Source: Bacteroidales bacterium | GTDB lineage: Bacteria > Bacteroidota > Bacteroidia > Bacteroidales > P3 | Direction: 5' to 3' | Assembly (NCBI GenBank): GCA_031263015.1 | Contig: JAISGN010000008.1 | Coordinates: forward strand, 62,001 to 126,000 | DNA: 64,000 nucleotides | Part shown: one piece after another, positions 1 through 9,281 of the stretch | Position numbering within the stretch: position 1 is the stretch's first letter | Layout of the letters: every line of letters begins with the position of its first letter | The notes under the pieces: model-generated | What the model was told of the DNA's origin: nothing | What the model saw: the letters and a program-made list of their open reading frames with translations, nothing else | Database searches by the model: none | Translations under genes and position numbers: made by a program

Positions 1-81
1 ATCCACAAGATACACATAAGGATACTTAGCAATTTCTACTCCTATAGATTCTATTAATTGAGCTTTATCTTCTTTTCTCAT
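1..81 (-). CDS. rplJ: 50S ribosomal protein L10, N-terminal fragment
   Basis: Only the first 27 codons lie in the window; the gene continues past position 1. The start ATG is at 81-79 and the reading frame begins MRKEDKAQLIESIG, the usual opening of Bacteroidota L10 proteins. L10 forms the base of the L7/L12 stalk on the large ribosomal subunit. It follows rplA by 20 nt, as in the conserved secE-nusG-rplK-rplA-rplJ order, so it is almost certainly cotranscribed with it. Confidence 0.9.
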   Translation of the reverse strand, partial: MRKEDKAQLIESIGVEIAKYPYVYLVD

Positions 82-101
82 ATCTGTATATTTTAATGAG
101 A

Positions 102-797
102 TTACTTAGTTATAGATTTCACATCAACTTTCACTCCCGGACTCATAGTTGAAGATAGTGTTACACTCTTCATATAAGTTCCTTTCGCTGCTGATGGCTT
201 AAGTTTGATAATTGCATTAAGAACCTCCAAAGCATTTTCGCATATCTTTGTTGGTTCAAATGATACACGAGCAACACTTGTATGAATGATTCCAAACTTA
301 TCAACCTTAAAATCTATCTTACCGGCTTTGACTTCCTGAACGGCTTTTCCAATTTCCATTGTAACTGTACCTGTTTTAGGGTTAGGCATTAAGCCACGAG
401 GACCTAATATTTTCCCTAATGCCCCTATTTTAGGCATTACACTTGGCATTGTGATAATAACATCGACATCCGTCCAACCGCCTTTTATTTTGTCAACATA
501 TTCGTCCAATCCGACATAATCAGCTCCGGCTGCTTTAGCTTCATCTTCTTTGTCAGGTGTGCAAAGTACAAGCACTCTTTTGGTTTTACCCGTTCCATGA
601 GGCAAAGTTACAATACCTCTTACCATTTGATTCGCTTTACGGGGATCTACTCCCAAACGAACATCTACATCAACAGATGCATCAAATTTTGTAAAGGTAA
701 TGTCTTTGACAACTTTAACGGCTTCTTCCAAAGAATACGCTTTTGCAACATCAAACTTTGCCAAAGCCTCTTTCTGTTTCTTCGATATTTTTGCCAT
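102..797 (-). CDS. rplA: 50S ribosomal protein L1
   Basis: A 231-residue protein of normal L1 length. L1 binds 23S rRNA at the mobile stalk next to the E site and, in many bacteria, represses its own operon by binding the mRNA. The family signature [17 protein letters not shown] is present around residues 127-143. The gene lies 37 nt downstream of rplK and 20 nt upstream of rplJ. Nothing is unusual about it, and the call rests on strong similarity to the family. Confidence 0.97.
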   Translation of the reverse strand: MAKISKKQKEALAKFDVAKAYSLEEAVKVVKDITFTKFDASVDVDVRLGVDPRKANQMVRGIVTLPHGTGKTKRVLVLCTPDKEDEAKAAGADYVGLDEYVDKIKGGWTDVDVIITMPSVMPKIGALGKILGPRGLMPNPKTGTVTMEIGKAVQEVKAGKIDFKVDKFGIIHTSVARVSFEPTKICENALEVLNAIIKLKPSAAKGTYMKSVTLSSTMSPGVKVDVKSITK

Positions 798-834
798 TTT
801 TACTTTTAATAAATTTAAATAATTAGATTAAAGA

Positions 835-1260
835 CTATTCTTTAACCGTGATACCCATACTTCTTGCCGTACCCTTTACAATTGTAACAGCTGCATCTAT
901 TGTAAAGCAATTCAAATCTACCATTTTTGCTTCGGCAATAGTTCTAATCTGATCCATTGTTAAAGTAGCAACTTTGTTTCTGTTTGGTTCGGCTGAACCG
1001 CTCTTCAACTTAGCTGCGTCTTTTAGTTGCACAGCAACAGGTGGGGTTTTAATTACAAAATCAAAGGATTTGTCAGCATAAACAGTAATAATAGCAGGAA
1101 CAATCTTACCTGCTTGGTCTTGTGTTCTTGCATTAAACTGCTTACAAAATTCCATTATATTAACACCCTTTGCACCTAAGGCAGGTCCTACTGGTGGTGA
1201 TGGATTTGCTGCTCCTCCTTTAATTTGCAACTTAATTAATCCTGCAACTTCTTTAGCCAT
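835..1260 (-). CDS. rplK: 50S ribosomal protein L11
   Basis: A 141-residue protein of exact family length. It opens with [20 protein letters not shown], the proline-rich N-terminal part of L11 that contacts translation factors. The C-terminal rRNA-binding domain follows, with [13 protein letters not shown] and the ending ARSMGITV. L11 forms the GTPase-associated centre with 23S rRNA. The gene sits between nusG (48 nt upstream) and rplA in the standard ribosomal operon. Confidence 0.97.
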   Translation of the reverse strand: MAKEVAGLIKLQIKGGAANPSPPVGPALGAKGVNIMEFCKQFNARTQDQAGKIVPAIITVYADKSFDFVIKTPPVAVQLKDAAKLKSGSAEPNRNKVATLTMDQIRTIAEAKMVDLNCFTIDAAVTIVKGTARSMGITVKE

Positions 1261-1308
1261 TTTACTATGTGCATTTATTGATTAAAAAAATATATACTGA
1301 TGTTTTAA

Positions 1309-1851
1309 TTATTTCTCTACTTGAACAAAAGATAATTCAACAGGTGTTTTGCGACCAAATATCTTAACAATAACCTTCAACTTTCTTTTCTCCACGTTTA
1401 TTTCCTCAATAACTCCAGAAAAATTATTGAAAGGACCATCAACGACTTTAACCGTCTCGCCAACAATAAATGGATTTTCCATTTCCACATCAGAATTAAG
1501 TAAATCATCCATTTTACCTAAAATTCTTTTAACTTCGCTATCCTGTAAAGGCAATGGGGTTCCATCTCTTTCCGAAAGGAAGCCTATGATATTAGGAATG
1601 TTTTTAATGGTGTGAATTATCTCACCTTCCAATGTAGCTTCTATAAGAATATAGCCTGGGAAAAGCGTCCTGTCTTTTCCAATCCGTTTACCATTACGAA
1701 CAGAATAAACTCTCTCGGTAGGAATAAGCACCTGAGGAACAAATTCACGAAGATCTAAGCGAGTTATTTCGTTATCAATATACTCCTTTGCCTTACGTTC
1801 TTTGCCTGCAATAGCCCTTAAAACGTACCATCTTTTAGTTTGTTCATTCAT
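1309..1851 (-). CDS. nusG: Transcription termination/antitermination factor NusG
   Basis: A 180-residue protein. The N-terminal NGN domain, which binds the RNA polymerase clamp, starts with [19 protein letters not shown] and contains the [10 protein letters not shown] segment near residues 63-72. The C-terminal KOW domain carries [20 protein letters not shown] at about residues 126-145, the part that contacts Rho or ribosomal protein S10. Its position between secE and rplK is the conserved one. Confidence 0.97.
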   Translation of the reverse strand: MNEQTKRWYVLRAIAGKERKAKEYIDNEITRLDLREFVPQVLIPTERVYSVRNGKRIGKDRTLFPGYILIEATLEGEIIHTIKNIPNIIGFLSERDGTPLPLQDSEVKRILGKMDDLLNSDVEMENPFIVGETVKVVDGPFNNFSGVIEEINVEKRKLKVIVKIFGRKTPVELSFVQVEK

Positions 1852-1961
1852 AGCAGTAAAATCATTGAATAATTAAATCATCAAATAAAAAACAAAATTT
1901 TATTGACATGTCTCTATGGCTAAGCCAATGGGAAGCAAGGCATATCAAACAATATGTTATA

Positions 1962-2180
1962 TTATCCCAACATACTATACAAATACCCTAATAGTCCCTT
2001 CCAAAACATAGTCGGATGAACTCCACAAGTTATATCCATTATGAATATAATCAAGGCGATAATAAGCGAAGCAACAAATACCACTACTGTACTATTTGTT
2101 AATTCGGACATTGTAGGCCATGAAACTTTATGCACAAGTTCGGCATAACTATCTTTTACGTAATCAACTATTTTTGACAT
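1962..2180 (-). CDS. secE: Preprotein translocase subunit SecE
   Basis: A 72-residue single-span membrane protein. The amphipathic N-terminal region (YVKDSYAELVHKVSWPT, about residues 7-23) includes the conserved K-V-S/T-W-P signature of SecE. A transmembrane helix follows (VVFVASLIIALIIFIM). SecE clamps the SecY channel in the inner membrane. The gene starts 23 nt after tRNA-Trp. About 110 nt separate it from nusG, with no recognisable feature between. Confidence 0.95.
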   Translation of the reverse strand: MSKIVDYVKDSYAELVHKVSWPTMSELTNSTVVVFVASLIIALIIFIMDITCGVHPTMFWKGLLGYLYSMLG

Positions 2181-2202
2181 CTGCTTTTTGTTTTTTATTT
2201 TG

Positions 2203-2273
2203 CAGGGGCGGAGAGATTCGAACTCCCATCAACGGTTTTGGAGACCGCTATTCTGCCATTGAACTACGCCCCT
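2203..2273 (-). tRNA. tRNA-Trp (CCA anticodon)
   Basis: On the minus strand the sequence folds as a cloverleaf. The acceptor stem AGGGGCG pairs with CGCCCCT, the anticodon loop is CTCCAAA with anticodon CCA, and the T arm contains GTTCGAATC. The discriminator base is G. A complete CCA tail is not encoded, so it must be added after transcription. The gene lies between tuf and secE, a conserved position in Bacteroidota. Confidence 0.95.
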
Positions 2274-2325
2274 AATTAAGAATCAAGTTTTGTAACTTTA
2301 TTCTTAATTTATATAGAACTTATTC

Positions 2326-3513
2326 TTAGTCTAATATTTTTGTTACCTGTCCTGCTCCAACAGTTCTGCCACCTTCACGAATAGCAAAACGAAGACTTTC
2401 ATTCAAAGCAATTTCATTCAACAACTCAACAGTGATTGTTAAGTTATCACCAGGCATAACCATTTCTACTCCTTCCGGAAGAGTGATTTCTCCTGTAACG
2501 TCTGTTGTTCTGAAATAGAATTGAGGACGATATTTATTGTGGAATGGAGTATGACGACCACCTTCTTCCTTAGTAAGGATATAAACCTCTGCTTGGAATT
2601 TCTTATGCGGTGTAACCGAACCTGGTTTAGCAATAACCATACCACGGCGGATTTGGTCTTTGTCAATACCACGAAGCAATAATCCAACATTATCTCCTGC
2701 TTCTCCATTATCCAAAATCTTACGGAACATTTCTACTCCGGTAACCGTTGATTTCAATTTTTCTGCACCCATACCGATAATATCAACAGGGTCTCCTGTG
2801 CGAATAATACCTGTTTCAATACGTCCGGTTGCAACAGTACCACGACCAGTAATAGAGAATACATCTTCTATCGGCATTAAGAAATCTTTATCCTTATCTC
2901 TTTGCGGCAATGGAATCCAGTTATCAACAGCATTCATTAATTCCATTATCTTTTCAACCCATTTAGGTTCTTTATTCAATCCGCCAAGAGCAGAACCACG
3001 AATAACAGGAGTATTATCTCCGTCAAATTCATAGAAAGATAACAAATCGCGTATTTCCATCTCAACAAGGTCTAACAACTCAGGGTCATCAACCAAGTCC
3101 ACTTTATTCATAAACACAACCAAACGAGGCACACCTACCTGACGAGCCAAAAGGATATGCTCACGAGTTTGAGGCATAGGACCATCGGTTGCTGCCACAA
3201 CTATAATAGCACCGTCCATCTGAGCAGCACCTGTAACCATGTTCTTTACATAGTCGGCGTGTCCCGGACAATCAACGTGCGCATAGTGGCGAGATTCTGT
3301 CTGATACTCAACGTGTGCTGTGTTAATTGTAATACCTCTTTCCTTTTCTTCAGGAGCAGAGTCAATTGAATCAAATGATTTAACTTCCGATAAACCTTTA
3401 TCTGCTAAAACAGTTGTGATAGCAGCGGTTAAAGTTGTTTTACCATGATCTACGTGTCCGATTGTACCAATATTTACGTGTGGTTTCGAACGTTCGAATT
3501 TTTCTTTTGCCAT
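2326..3513 (-). CDS. tuf: Elongation factor Tu
   Basis: A 395-residue EF-Tu of usual length. It delivers aminoacyl-tRNA to the ribosome as a GTP complex. The GTPase motifs are intact: P-loop GHVDHGKT (residues 19-26), DCPGHADY (about 81-88) and NKVD (about 136-139). Domains 2 and 3 follow with the expected [11 protein letters not shown] and GGRHTPF segments. It lies between two tRNA genes, so its mRNA is probably released from a precursor that also contains the tRNAs. Confidence 0.98.
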   Translation of the reverse strand: MAKEKFERSKPHVNIGTIGHVDHGKTTLTAAITTVLADKGLSEVKSFDSIDSAPEEKERGITINTAHVEYQTESRHYAHVDCPGHADYVKNMVTGAAQMDGAIIVVAATDGPMPQTREHILLARQVGVPRLVVFMNKVDLVDDPELLDLVEMEIRDLLSFYEFDGDNTPVIRGSALGGLNKEPKWVEKIMELMNAVDNWIPLPQRDKDKDFLMPIEDVFSITGRGTVATGRIETGIIRTGDPVDIIGMGAEKLKSTVTGVEMFRKILDNGEAGDNVGLLLRGIDKDQIRRGMVIAKPGSVTPHKKFQAEVYILTKEEGGRHTPFHNKYRPQFYFRTTDVTGEITLPEGVEMVMPGDNLTITVELLNEIALNESLRFAIREGGRTVGAGQVTKILD

Positions 3514-3595
3514 AATTTATTGACTTATTAATTGTTAAAATTTATATTCTAAATACTTCTATTTAATTTCTATCTAACTTTGCTTTTTGCAAGAG

Positions 3596-3667
3596 AGCCA
3601 TTGACGAGACTTGAACTCGTGACCCCTTCCTTACCAAGGAAGTACTCTACCACTGAGCTACAACGGC
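3596..3667 (-). tRNA. tRNA-Thr (GGT anticodon)
   Basis: A minus-strand cloverleaf with acceptor arms GCCGTTG and CAATGGC (one G-U pair), D loop AGCTCAGTGGTAGAGT, anticodon GGT in the loop TTGGTAA, and T arm AGTTCAAGT. It is the last tRNA before tuf in the Thr-Tyr-Gly-Thr cluster. Confidence 0.95.
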
Positions 3668-3737
3668 ATAAACTTCCATATTCTACACCACAAGGAACGA
3701 ACCATGCAAACATAATTCGCCCTTAGTTGAAAATATG

Positions 3738-3810
3738 AGCGGAAGACGGGGCTCGAACCCGCCACCTATAGCTTGGAAGGCTATCGCTCTACCAAATGAG
3801 CTACTTCCGC
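3738..3810 (-). tRNA. tRNA-Gly (TCC anticodon)
   Basis: A minus-strand cloverleaf with acceptor stem GCGGAAG/CTTCCGC, anticodon TCC in the loop CTTCCAA, and T arm GGTTCGAGC. It lies 70 nt upstream of tRNA-Thr(GGT) within the same transcription unit. Confidence 0.96.
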
Positions 3811-3829
3811 TTGGATTCGTTTTTGTGTG

Positions 3830-3911
3830 TGGGAGAGGGTGGACTCGAACCACCGAACTCCGAAGAGGACAGATTTACAGTCTGTTGCAATTGCCACTAT
3901 GCGACTCTCCC
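3830..3911 (-). tRNA. tRNA-Tyr (GTA anticodon)
   Basis: An 82-nt class II tRNA on the minus strand with the long variable arm expected for bacterial tRNA-Tyr. The acceptor stem is GGGAGAG/CTCTCCC with discriminator A, the anticodon is GTA in the loop CTGTAAA, and the T arm contains GGTTCGAGT. Confidence 0.96.
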
Positions 3912-3926
3912 TTTCTCTATCTTTTG

Positions 3927-4000
3927 AGCCGATGGAGGGATTCGAACCCCCGACCAGCTGATTACAAATCAGCTGCTCTGGCCAGCTGAGCTACATCGGC
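3927..4000 (-). tRNA. tRNA-Thr (TGT anticodon)
   Basis: A minus-strand cloverleaf with acceptor stem GCCGATG/CATCGGC, anticodon TGT in the loop TTTGTAA, and T arm GGTTCGAAT. It is the first gene downstream of the promoter at 4019-4052. It shares its acceptor-end pattern with the second tRNA-Thr of the cluster. Confidence 0.96.
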
Positions 4001-4018
4001 ATTTTCAAAAATGAGGTT

Positions 4019-4052
4019 GCAAAAGTACAACATTTTTTTGTACCTACCAAAT
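4019..4052 (-). promoter_or_regulatory. Promoter of the tRNA-tuf-ribosomal protein unit
   Basis: On the minus strand ATTTGG (4052-4047) is followed after 19 nt by TACTTTTGC (4027-4019). This matches the Bacteroidota -33 TTTG and -7 TAnnTTTG elements. Transcription would start about 10-15 nt before tRNA-Thr(TGT). Confidence 0.75.
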
Positions 4053-4198
4053 ATTTTACAAAAAAATATAAATTTATTAATTCCCTTATCTTGTAAATAA
4101 TTGCTGTCCTTGTTTTTATCAGGTACATAACGAAAAATACAGGATATATTTGCCAATAATAAAATAAGGGGCTAATGAAGTCTATCAATAAAAAAACA

Positions 4199-4230
4199 GA
4201 ACGCTGTTTAATTCTCGTCAAACAGCGTTC
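4199..4230 (-). terminator. Hairpin of the 11-10-11 repeat type after the sorting-domain gene
   Basis: GAACGCTGTTT and AAACAGCGTTC are perfectly complementary 11-nt arms around a 10-nt loop. The pair lies 18 nt downstream of the stop codon of the minus-strand gene at 4249-5493. On that strand it is followed by a short T-rich stretch (TGTTTTTTTA). It is a paired variant of the window-wide AAACAGCCTTT core, with complementary changes on both arms, and probably acts as a terminator. Confidence 0.65.
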
Positions 4231-4248
4231 CGATAGAATAAATTCGCT

Positions 4249-5493
4249 TTATTTTTTGACAAATGTCTTTTTAATACTACCTTTTGAGGTTATGATATCT
4301 ACAAAGTAAATGCCGCTTGCAAGGTGTTCAATTTTGATTGAAGCGGTTGTTGATTTCAAATTCATTGTATAAACTTTCTGTCCGGCAGAATTGCTTATCT
4401 CTATGTTTGTCATTGGTATGGAGGTAGTGATATTGAGTTCATTATCGGCAGGATTCGGATATAAAGTTGCCGATACAGCATTCTCCACGTCATTCAAGCC
4501 GCTACACATAATATTAAAGTCTTTTATATTTCCATACGTTGTTTGTATGTCGTTAGTAATAAATGCTCTACAATAATAAGTAGTATTGCAATCCAGAGAA
4601 TCATAAGGCAGAAGAACATTATAAGCATTCTGAGACGTATCAAAGTTAATATGAATAATATTAGGATTTGTTATGTCAAGCAAATTAGAGTCTGTATCAT
4701 AGACAACACCAATATCCGCAGGGAAAGGAAAACCATATTCCATTACATTTATTGGTACGGAAACCGTATGATTAGGGTTATCAATTAGTATGTTGCCTAT
4801 TTCAATAGCGGGTTGTTCAAGTGTATCTAATATAGGGAATAGATATAATGTGCCTATCGAAAGATATTGATATGGATATTCTGCTGCACTTCTCCAATCG
4901 AGAATGGTGCCTGCACTCCAAAATCGAGCCAAGGCTCTTTCCTCTAAAGAACAAGTGTTAGTGTCTAAAACCGCAGCATATAAACTAAAACCTGCTCCTT
5001 CATAGTGTGGAGCCTGCATATCAACAACCACATAAAATTTGTTAGCAGATACTACTATCGGAGTAGGAAAGAGAACTTCCGTATATTGAGTGCTAGCATA
5101 TCCTCCCTTTGATTGATCAATTGTATCAAATCTTACGGAGGCTAAAACATTGTTTAATGTAGAATCCCTTATCTGAAAAAAGTTCGCAAACTCTTCACCA
5201 AAATGCTCTTGTGTAATCAAATCTACACTATTATATGAGCAAAAAGCAGAAACTCCTATGATTTTTACCGGAGCATCTATAAAATAAGGTTGTGCCATAG
5301 TTTCTGCTATTCCGTCATTCAGCCCCGTATGAATAGATTGTTTAACAGAATGAGAATCTAAAGGATGTGTCAAACACTCTATAAATTGCTCAGGTAATAA
5401 ATATCTATCAAACAAAGGAGGATATACAGTATCTTGCCCTATTGCAAATACAGAATATAGGGTCATCATTAAGGTTATTATTCTTGTTTTCAT
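4249..5493 (-). CDS. Secreted protein with T9SS type A C-terminal sorting domain
   Basis: A 414-residue protein with an N-terminal signal peptide (MKTRIITLMMTLYSVFAIGQ). The last 80 residues have the type A sorting-domain pattern: LYPNPADNELNI, then NSAGQKVYTMNL, then LASGIYFVDI, ending in KKTFVKK. Such domains direct proteins through the type IX machinery to the cell surface or medium, where they are removed. The middle contains no enzyme motif I recognise. It shows a fibronectin-like stretch ending in TTYYCRAFITNDIQTTYGN. It lies 10 nt downstream of the next secreted protein, in a likely two-gene operon. Confidence 0.8.
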   Translation of the reverse strand: MKTRIITLMMTLYSVFAIGQDTVYPPLFDRYLLPEQFIECLTHPLDSHSVKQSIHTGLNDGIAETMAQPYFIDAPVKIIGVSAFCSYNSVDLITQEHFGEEFANFFQIRDSTLNNVLASVRFDTIDQSKGGYASTQYTEVLFPTPIVVSANKFYVVVDMQAPHYEGAGFSLYAAVLDTNTCSLEERALARFWSAGTILDWRSAAEYPYQYLSIGTLYLFPILDTLEQPAIEIGNILIDNPNHTVSVPINVMEYGFPFPADIGVVYDTDSNLLDITNPNIIHINFDTSQNAYNVLLPYDSLDCNTTYYCRAFITNDIQTTYGNIKDFNIMCSGLNDVENAVSATLYPNPADNELNITTSIPMTNIEISNSAGQKVYTMNLKSTTASIKIEHLASGIYFVDIITSKGSIKKTFVKK

Positions 5494-5503
5494 AATACAA
5501 TTA

Positions 5504-6925
5504 TTAATTACAGATTTTTTTTATTTTTAATGGTGTATTGATTGACTTGGATGCTTTCCACCGCAGAGGACCAATACTTATCTGTGTAGTTGGTTCCCAA
5601 GAGTCAAATATATCTTGCTCAAAAACATTGCAATAGCCATGGGTTTCAGTATTATATCTATTGCATTGGCCGCCTAAAGAACTAATATCTCCATCCCAAA
5701 TAGATAATTTATTTGTTTTTGGATTTATTCCGGAAGCAACAAAATTTCTAAAACCCCTAATATCTATTCCATTAAATTTATAATTTATTCCGCTTACATC
5801 AGAACTAAATACATCTAAACCCTGCCTATAGTAACGTCCTGCAAATAAAAACACAGAATTTTCGAAAGGAAGTACATCTTCCAGAATATACAACTTTATA
5901 TAATTATCTCTATAATTAATCGTATCTTGGCTATCAAAAGCAAGATCTCTAATATTCCCCTGTTGAAAATAATTCCCGTAATCCCAAGGATTCTTCATAA
6001 AAATATAAGGAGCCTGTATAAAATAGTCTAAATCAATACCAAGCATTACTGTTTTATAATTGCTTGTTATGTTATTATATGAAACCGTAGTAGCAACTAT
6101 TTGTGTTCTGTCAAATATTTCTACTACAAAAGGTTGATTAAATATATATCCATTTTGTGTTTGCAATCTTCCATGAGTAGAGTTATTAATATTACCTTGT
6201 TCATAACGTCTAACAACAATTCTGTCTGTAACCGCACTTTGTCTTCCGACAATTGCAATCCAAGCATCAGAGAGTAGTATATCATCAAAAACCTCAGTTG
6301 TAACAAAACTATTGAAAATAGAATAGTTCCAATTATTTACTTGATTGCAATAAAGAAAAACAGATTTATCAAGAATATCTTTCCCTATTGCCGCAATCTT
6401 TATATCGATACTTGGTACGGTATCAAAAATTTCTGGTCCTACTTTATTAAGTATTGTATCATAAACAACCAATTTATCAATAGATGAAGTAGAATTAATA
6501 GTATCCCAAACGAAATTACTGTTATAAAATAGATCATTAACAGTTGCACTTGCAAGAAATCCAATAAAGCCTCCTTGGATTTTAGCCTTGCGACCACAAA
6601 AATAAATACTATTGCTTTTATATGCAATATCCTTAATCTCAAAATCCGAAGGAATCTCTGCTTCTATTGCAGTATTCGCATTGACACCTACCAAATACAA
6701 AGCATATCTATTATTGGCGGCTTTTTGTGATAGAACAATTGTAGAATCCTTATTAATCTTGACAATTTGCTGCATATAAGGAATAGCATCTGCATCTATC
6801 TCCTTGATAACACTTAACGCGCCTGGTTGTTGTGCAGATACACTAAAACCAAAAGAAAAACAGCATAAAGCCGCAAAAAGAAAACATCTTTGTTTCTTGC
6901 TTTTTGAAAAAATAATCTTCTTCAT
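5504..6925 (-). CDS. Secreted protein of unknown function
   Basis: A 473-residue protein. The N-terminus (KKIIFSKSKKQRCFLFAALC, then a hydrophobic stretch ending VSAQQ) is a convincing signal peptide. The rest is rich in Asn, Ile, Asp and Tyr, looks beta-rich and has no motif I can name. The C-terminus lacks a clear T9SS sorting domain, unlike its downstream partner, 10 nt away. The composition suggests a surface or periplasmic protein with repeated short strands, possibly a propeller, but that is only an impression. The start at 6925 is supported by the signal peptide. Confidence 0.6.
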   Translation of the reverse strand: MKKIIFSKSKKQRCFLFAALCCFSFGFSVSAQQPGALSVIKEIDADAIPYMQQIVKINKDSTIVLSQKAANNRYALYLVGVNANTAIEAEIPSDFEIKDIAYKSNSIYFCGRKAKIQGGFIGFLASATVNDLFYNSNFVWDTINSTSSIDKLVVYDTILNKVGPEIFDTVPSIDIKIAAIGKDILDKSVFLYCNQVNNWNYSIFNSFVTTEVFDDILLSDAWIAIVGRQSAVTDRIVVRRYEQGNINNSTHGRLQTQNGYIFNQPFVVEIFDRTQIVATTVSYNNITSNYKTVMLGIDLDYFIQAPYIFMKNPWDYGNYFQQGNIRDLAFDSQDTINYRDNYIKLYILEDVLPFENSVFLFAGRYYRQGLDVFSSDVSGINYKFNGIDIRGFRNFVASGINPKTNKLSIWDGDISSLGGQCNRYNTETHGYCNVFEQDIFDSWEPTTQISIGPLRWKASKSINTPLKIKKICN

Positions 6926-7229
6926 AATTTAAAAAGTTTTAGGTTAATATTATTTATTTTAAGTTTCTCAAAAGAACTATTATACAATAACAAAATGCAA
7001 CAAAGATATGAAGTGCGGATAGCCTGCCTAACGCAGGCAACATTTGGGAAACAATGTAGGCAAACGCAAACATTGCATTTCTTTTGTAAGGATGGGTTTA
7101 TGAATATTAGGCATAATTTTATCGTTTCATATCAAATGTCGTTGCAAATATACAATAATTTCTTTTAATTCAGTATTTTTCAAAATGTTTTTTCATTCTG
7201 ATTCTTTCCTAACTCTAACGGCAAGAATA
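6926..7229 (-). promoter_or_regulatory. Long leader with two promoter-like boxes before the secreted-protein operon
   Basis: On the minus strand TATATTTGC lies at 7152-7144 and a weaker TATCTTTGT at 7008-7000. Both resemble Bacteroidota -7 boxes. If the first is used, the mRNA has a leader of over 200 nt. That leader would include a GCCTGC-GTTA-GCAGGC type hairpin near 7022-7038. No known riboswitch pattern is visible. Confidence 0.4.
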
Positions 7230-7303
7230 AAAGGCTGTTTAATTCTCACCAAACAGCCTTTTATTTTGCTGAAACAGCCTTTCGTTTTAACCAAAGGCTG
7301 TTT
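7230..7303. repeat. 21-nt phased repeat array B
   Basis: Cores start at 7230 (AAAGGCTGTTT), 7251 (AAACAGCCTTT), 7272 (AAACAGCCTTT) and 7293 (AAAGGCTGTTT), each exactly 21 nt apart. The 10-nt spacers are AATTCTCACC, TATTTTGCTG and CGTTTTAACC. The first spacer resembles the loop of the hairpin at 4199-4230 (AATTCTCGTC). The rny terminator pair at 7377 and 7398 is in the same 21-nt register, four periods further on. Confidence 0.9.
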
Positions 7304-7376
7304 TGTTTTTAGGAAAGGAAATATTGTCCGCACAACACATACTAATATCTGTCGGATAGTGCTTATGGATAAAAGA

Positions 7377-7408
7377 AAAGGCTGCTTCGTTAGGTTGAAG
7401 CAGCCTTT
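7377..7408 (-). terminator. Terminator of rny, built from a repeat pair
   Basis: AAAGGCTGCTT and AAGCAGCCTTT form a perfect 11-bp stem around a 10-nt loop, 29 nt after the rny stop codon. On the minus strand the hairpin is followed by TTCTTTTATCC. Both arms differ from the usual core by one matching change (T to C on one arm, A to G on the other), so pairing is kept. It is in register with array B, 84 nt from its last core. Confidence 0.75.
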
Positions 7409-7437
7409 CAATAAATTATTCGGCAATCTGCCTGCCG

Positions 7438-8982
7438 TTATTTGGCAAAATTGACGGCTCTTGTCTCTCTTATGACCGTTACTTTAATCATTCCGGGGAA
7501 TACCATCTCGGTTTGGATTTTTCTTGACAAGTCAAATGATAATTGAGTGGCTTCCTGATCGGTTATTTTGTCGGCTGCCACTATTACTCTCAACTCTCTA
7601 CCTGCCTGAATGGCGTAAGTCTTCATTACTCCGTTGTATGACATCGCCAATTCTTCCAATTTGTTCAATCTGTTGATGTATGCCTCCACTACTTCGCGTC
7701 TTGCTCCCGGTCTTGCCCCTGAAATAGCATCGCAAACCTGCACAATAGGAGCGTAAAGGCTCGTCATCTCAGCCTCATCGTGGTGAGCACCGATGGCATT
7801 GCAAACTTCGGGTTTTTCTTTGCATTTTTCAGCGAGTTTCATTCCCAGAATAGCGTGCGGAAGTTCTGGTTCATTATCGGGAACCTTACCAATATCGTGA
7901 AGAAGTCCCGCGCGTTTGGCGATTTTTGCGTTAAGACCGAGTTCCGATGCCATCGTGGCACAAAGATTCGCCACTTCACGAGAGTGTTGCAACAAATTTT
8001 GACCATAAGACGAACGATATTTCATCTTACCTACCATTCTAATCAGTTCCGGATGAAGATTCACTATACCCAAATCAATACAGGTCTTCTTCCCTATTTC
8101 TATTACTTCCTGTTCAAGTTGTTTTTTTGTCTTTGCAACGACCTCTTCTATACGTGCGGGGTGAATTCGTCCGTCAGTTACCAACTTATGCAGCGACAAA
8201 CGGGCAACTTCACGTCTTACGGGGTCAAAACACGACAATAAAATAGCGTCCGGAGAATCATCAATTATGATTTCAACACCGGTTAAACTCTCAAGAGTGC
8301 GAATATTTCTTCCTTCACGACCAATGATTCGCCCTTTCACCTCTTCGTTTTCAAGGTTAAATACGGACACAGTGTTTTCTATTGCAACTTCTGCTGCCGT
8401 ACGTTGAATGGATTGAATGATTATTTTCTTCGCCTGCTGATTTGCGGTCAGTTTTGCTTCCTCCACAATGTCCATTATCTTACCTGATGCTTCTGAACGG
8501 GCTTCATCAATCAATGTTTCCATCATTTGCGACTTTGCTTGTTCGGCTGACATACCTGCTATTTGCTCCAATCGTTCTACGCTTTGCCTAAACGCCTTTT
8601 CAACTTCCTGTTGGCGTGCGGCAAGCCTCTCCGACTGCCGTGCAAGATTATCTTTGGCAGTTACGAACTCTGTATTTTTCTTTTGTAAATCCTCTAATTT
8701 TTGGCTAATGGAGCGCTGTTGCTCCTTAATCTTGTTTTCAGCCTGCGACATCTTGTTATTACGTTCTTGAATCTGCTTATCGTGCTCGGTTTTCATTTTA
8801 AGCAGTTCTTCTTTTGCCGCAAGAATTTTTTCTTTCTTTACAATCTCAGCCTTATCCTCTGCCTCCTTTACAATATTGAGGCTTTTTGTTTGTATCTTCT
8901 TTGTGAATACGGCAACGGATGCAAATACACCGATGCCTAATCCAACAACGCCTACTACAATTCCTATAACTAATGTACTCAT
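7438..8982 (-). CDS. rny: Ribonuclease Y
   Basis: A 514-residue membrane-anchored endoribonuclease that starts mRNA decay. Domains in order: an N-terminal transmembrane helix ([20 protein letters not shown]), a long Lys/Glu/Gln-rich coiled coil (about residues 35-165), a KH RNA-binding domain with [15 protein letters not shown], and an HD domain with the metal-binding HDIGK and AIGAHHDE motifs. The length is normal for the family. It lies downstream of zapA and a 6S-like RNA. A clear terminator hairpin follows it. Confidence 0.97.
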   Translation of the reverse strand: MSTLVIGIVVGVVGLGIGVFASVAVFTKKIQTKSLNIVKEAEDKAEIVKKEKILAAKEELLKMKTEHDKQIQERNNKMSQAENKIKEQQRSISQKLEDLQKKNTEFVTAKDNLARQSERLAARQQEVEKAFRQSVERLEQIAGMSAEQAKSQMMETLIDEARSEASGKIMDIVEEAKLTANQQAKKIIIQSIQRTAAEVAIENTVSVFNLENEEVKGRIIGREGRNIRTLESLTGVEIIIDDSPDAILLSCFDPVRREVARLSLHKLVTDGRIHPARIEEVVAKTKKQLEQEVIEIGKKTCIDLGIVNLHPELIRMVGKMKYRSSYGQNLLQHSREVANLCATMASELGLNAKIAKRAGLLHDIGKVPDNEPELPHAILGMKLAEKCKEKPEVCNAIGAHHDEAEMTSLYAPIVQVCDAISGARPGARREVVEAYINRLNKLEELAMSYNGVMKTYAIQAGRELRVIVAADKITDQEATQLSFDLSRKIQTEMVFPGMIKVTVIRETRAVNFAK

Positions 8983-9054
8983 CTGTGTGTTAAATTAAAT
9001 TTATATATATTTATTTAAATTGCATTGGCTATTGCTTGTTGCAAAACAAAAAAG

Positions 9055-9254
9055 AACTGCATCAATCAGCAAATGGAGTTATGACAAACTCCGATAAAGT
9101 ACGTTTTGAGTGCCACGTGTTGTCAAACTTCCACCGCTATGCCGTAAAGAACATAGATTCCGAAGAATTAGAGGCCTGTTTTATCCACAGAGAGCTTTAC
9201 TCGGTTCGTGTTTAGTGTTGAGTTTGCAAACTGTTTTACCGAATTGATGCAGCT
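9055..9254 (-). ncRNA. ssrS: Probable 6S RNA
   Basis: This 299-nt gap between zapA and rny has no open reading frame but has strong RNA structure. On the minus strand the ends pair (CTGCATCAAT at 9252-9243 with ATTGATGCAG at 9066-9057) and are followed by TTCTTTTTT, a terminator-like T run. The middle folds towards an apical ATTC-TTCG-GAAT hairpin near 9156-9167. The size of about 200 nt, the closed rod-like fold and the position next to zapA (as for ssrS in Proteobacteria) point to 6S RNA, which binds the housekeeping RNA polymerase. A covariance-model search was not possible. Confidence 0.7.
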
Positions 9255-9281
9255 ATAAAGTTGTTTATTTCAAAGAGCAAC

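Noticed and set aside
7185-7454. Open reading frame across array B reading KQPF and KGCF-type heptads (similar frames at 14786-14986, 18468-18689, 21447-21773 and 57360-57683)
   Set aside because: The frames stay open only because the repeat period of 21 is a multiple of three. Both strands and several frames are open at once, starts lie in unrelated sequence, and the arrays also occur where no consistent frame or promoter exists.
7780-8241. Plus-strand open frame of 153 codons inside rny
   Set aside because: It lies wholly antisense to a well-supported gene and has no recognisable protein pattern; the same applies to other long frames opposite tuf, sdhA, ftsH, tamL and hutI.
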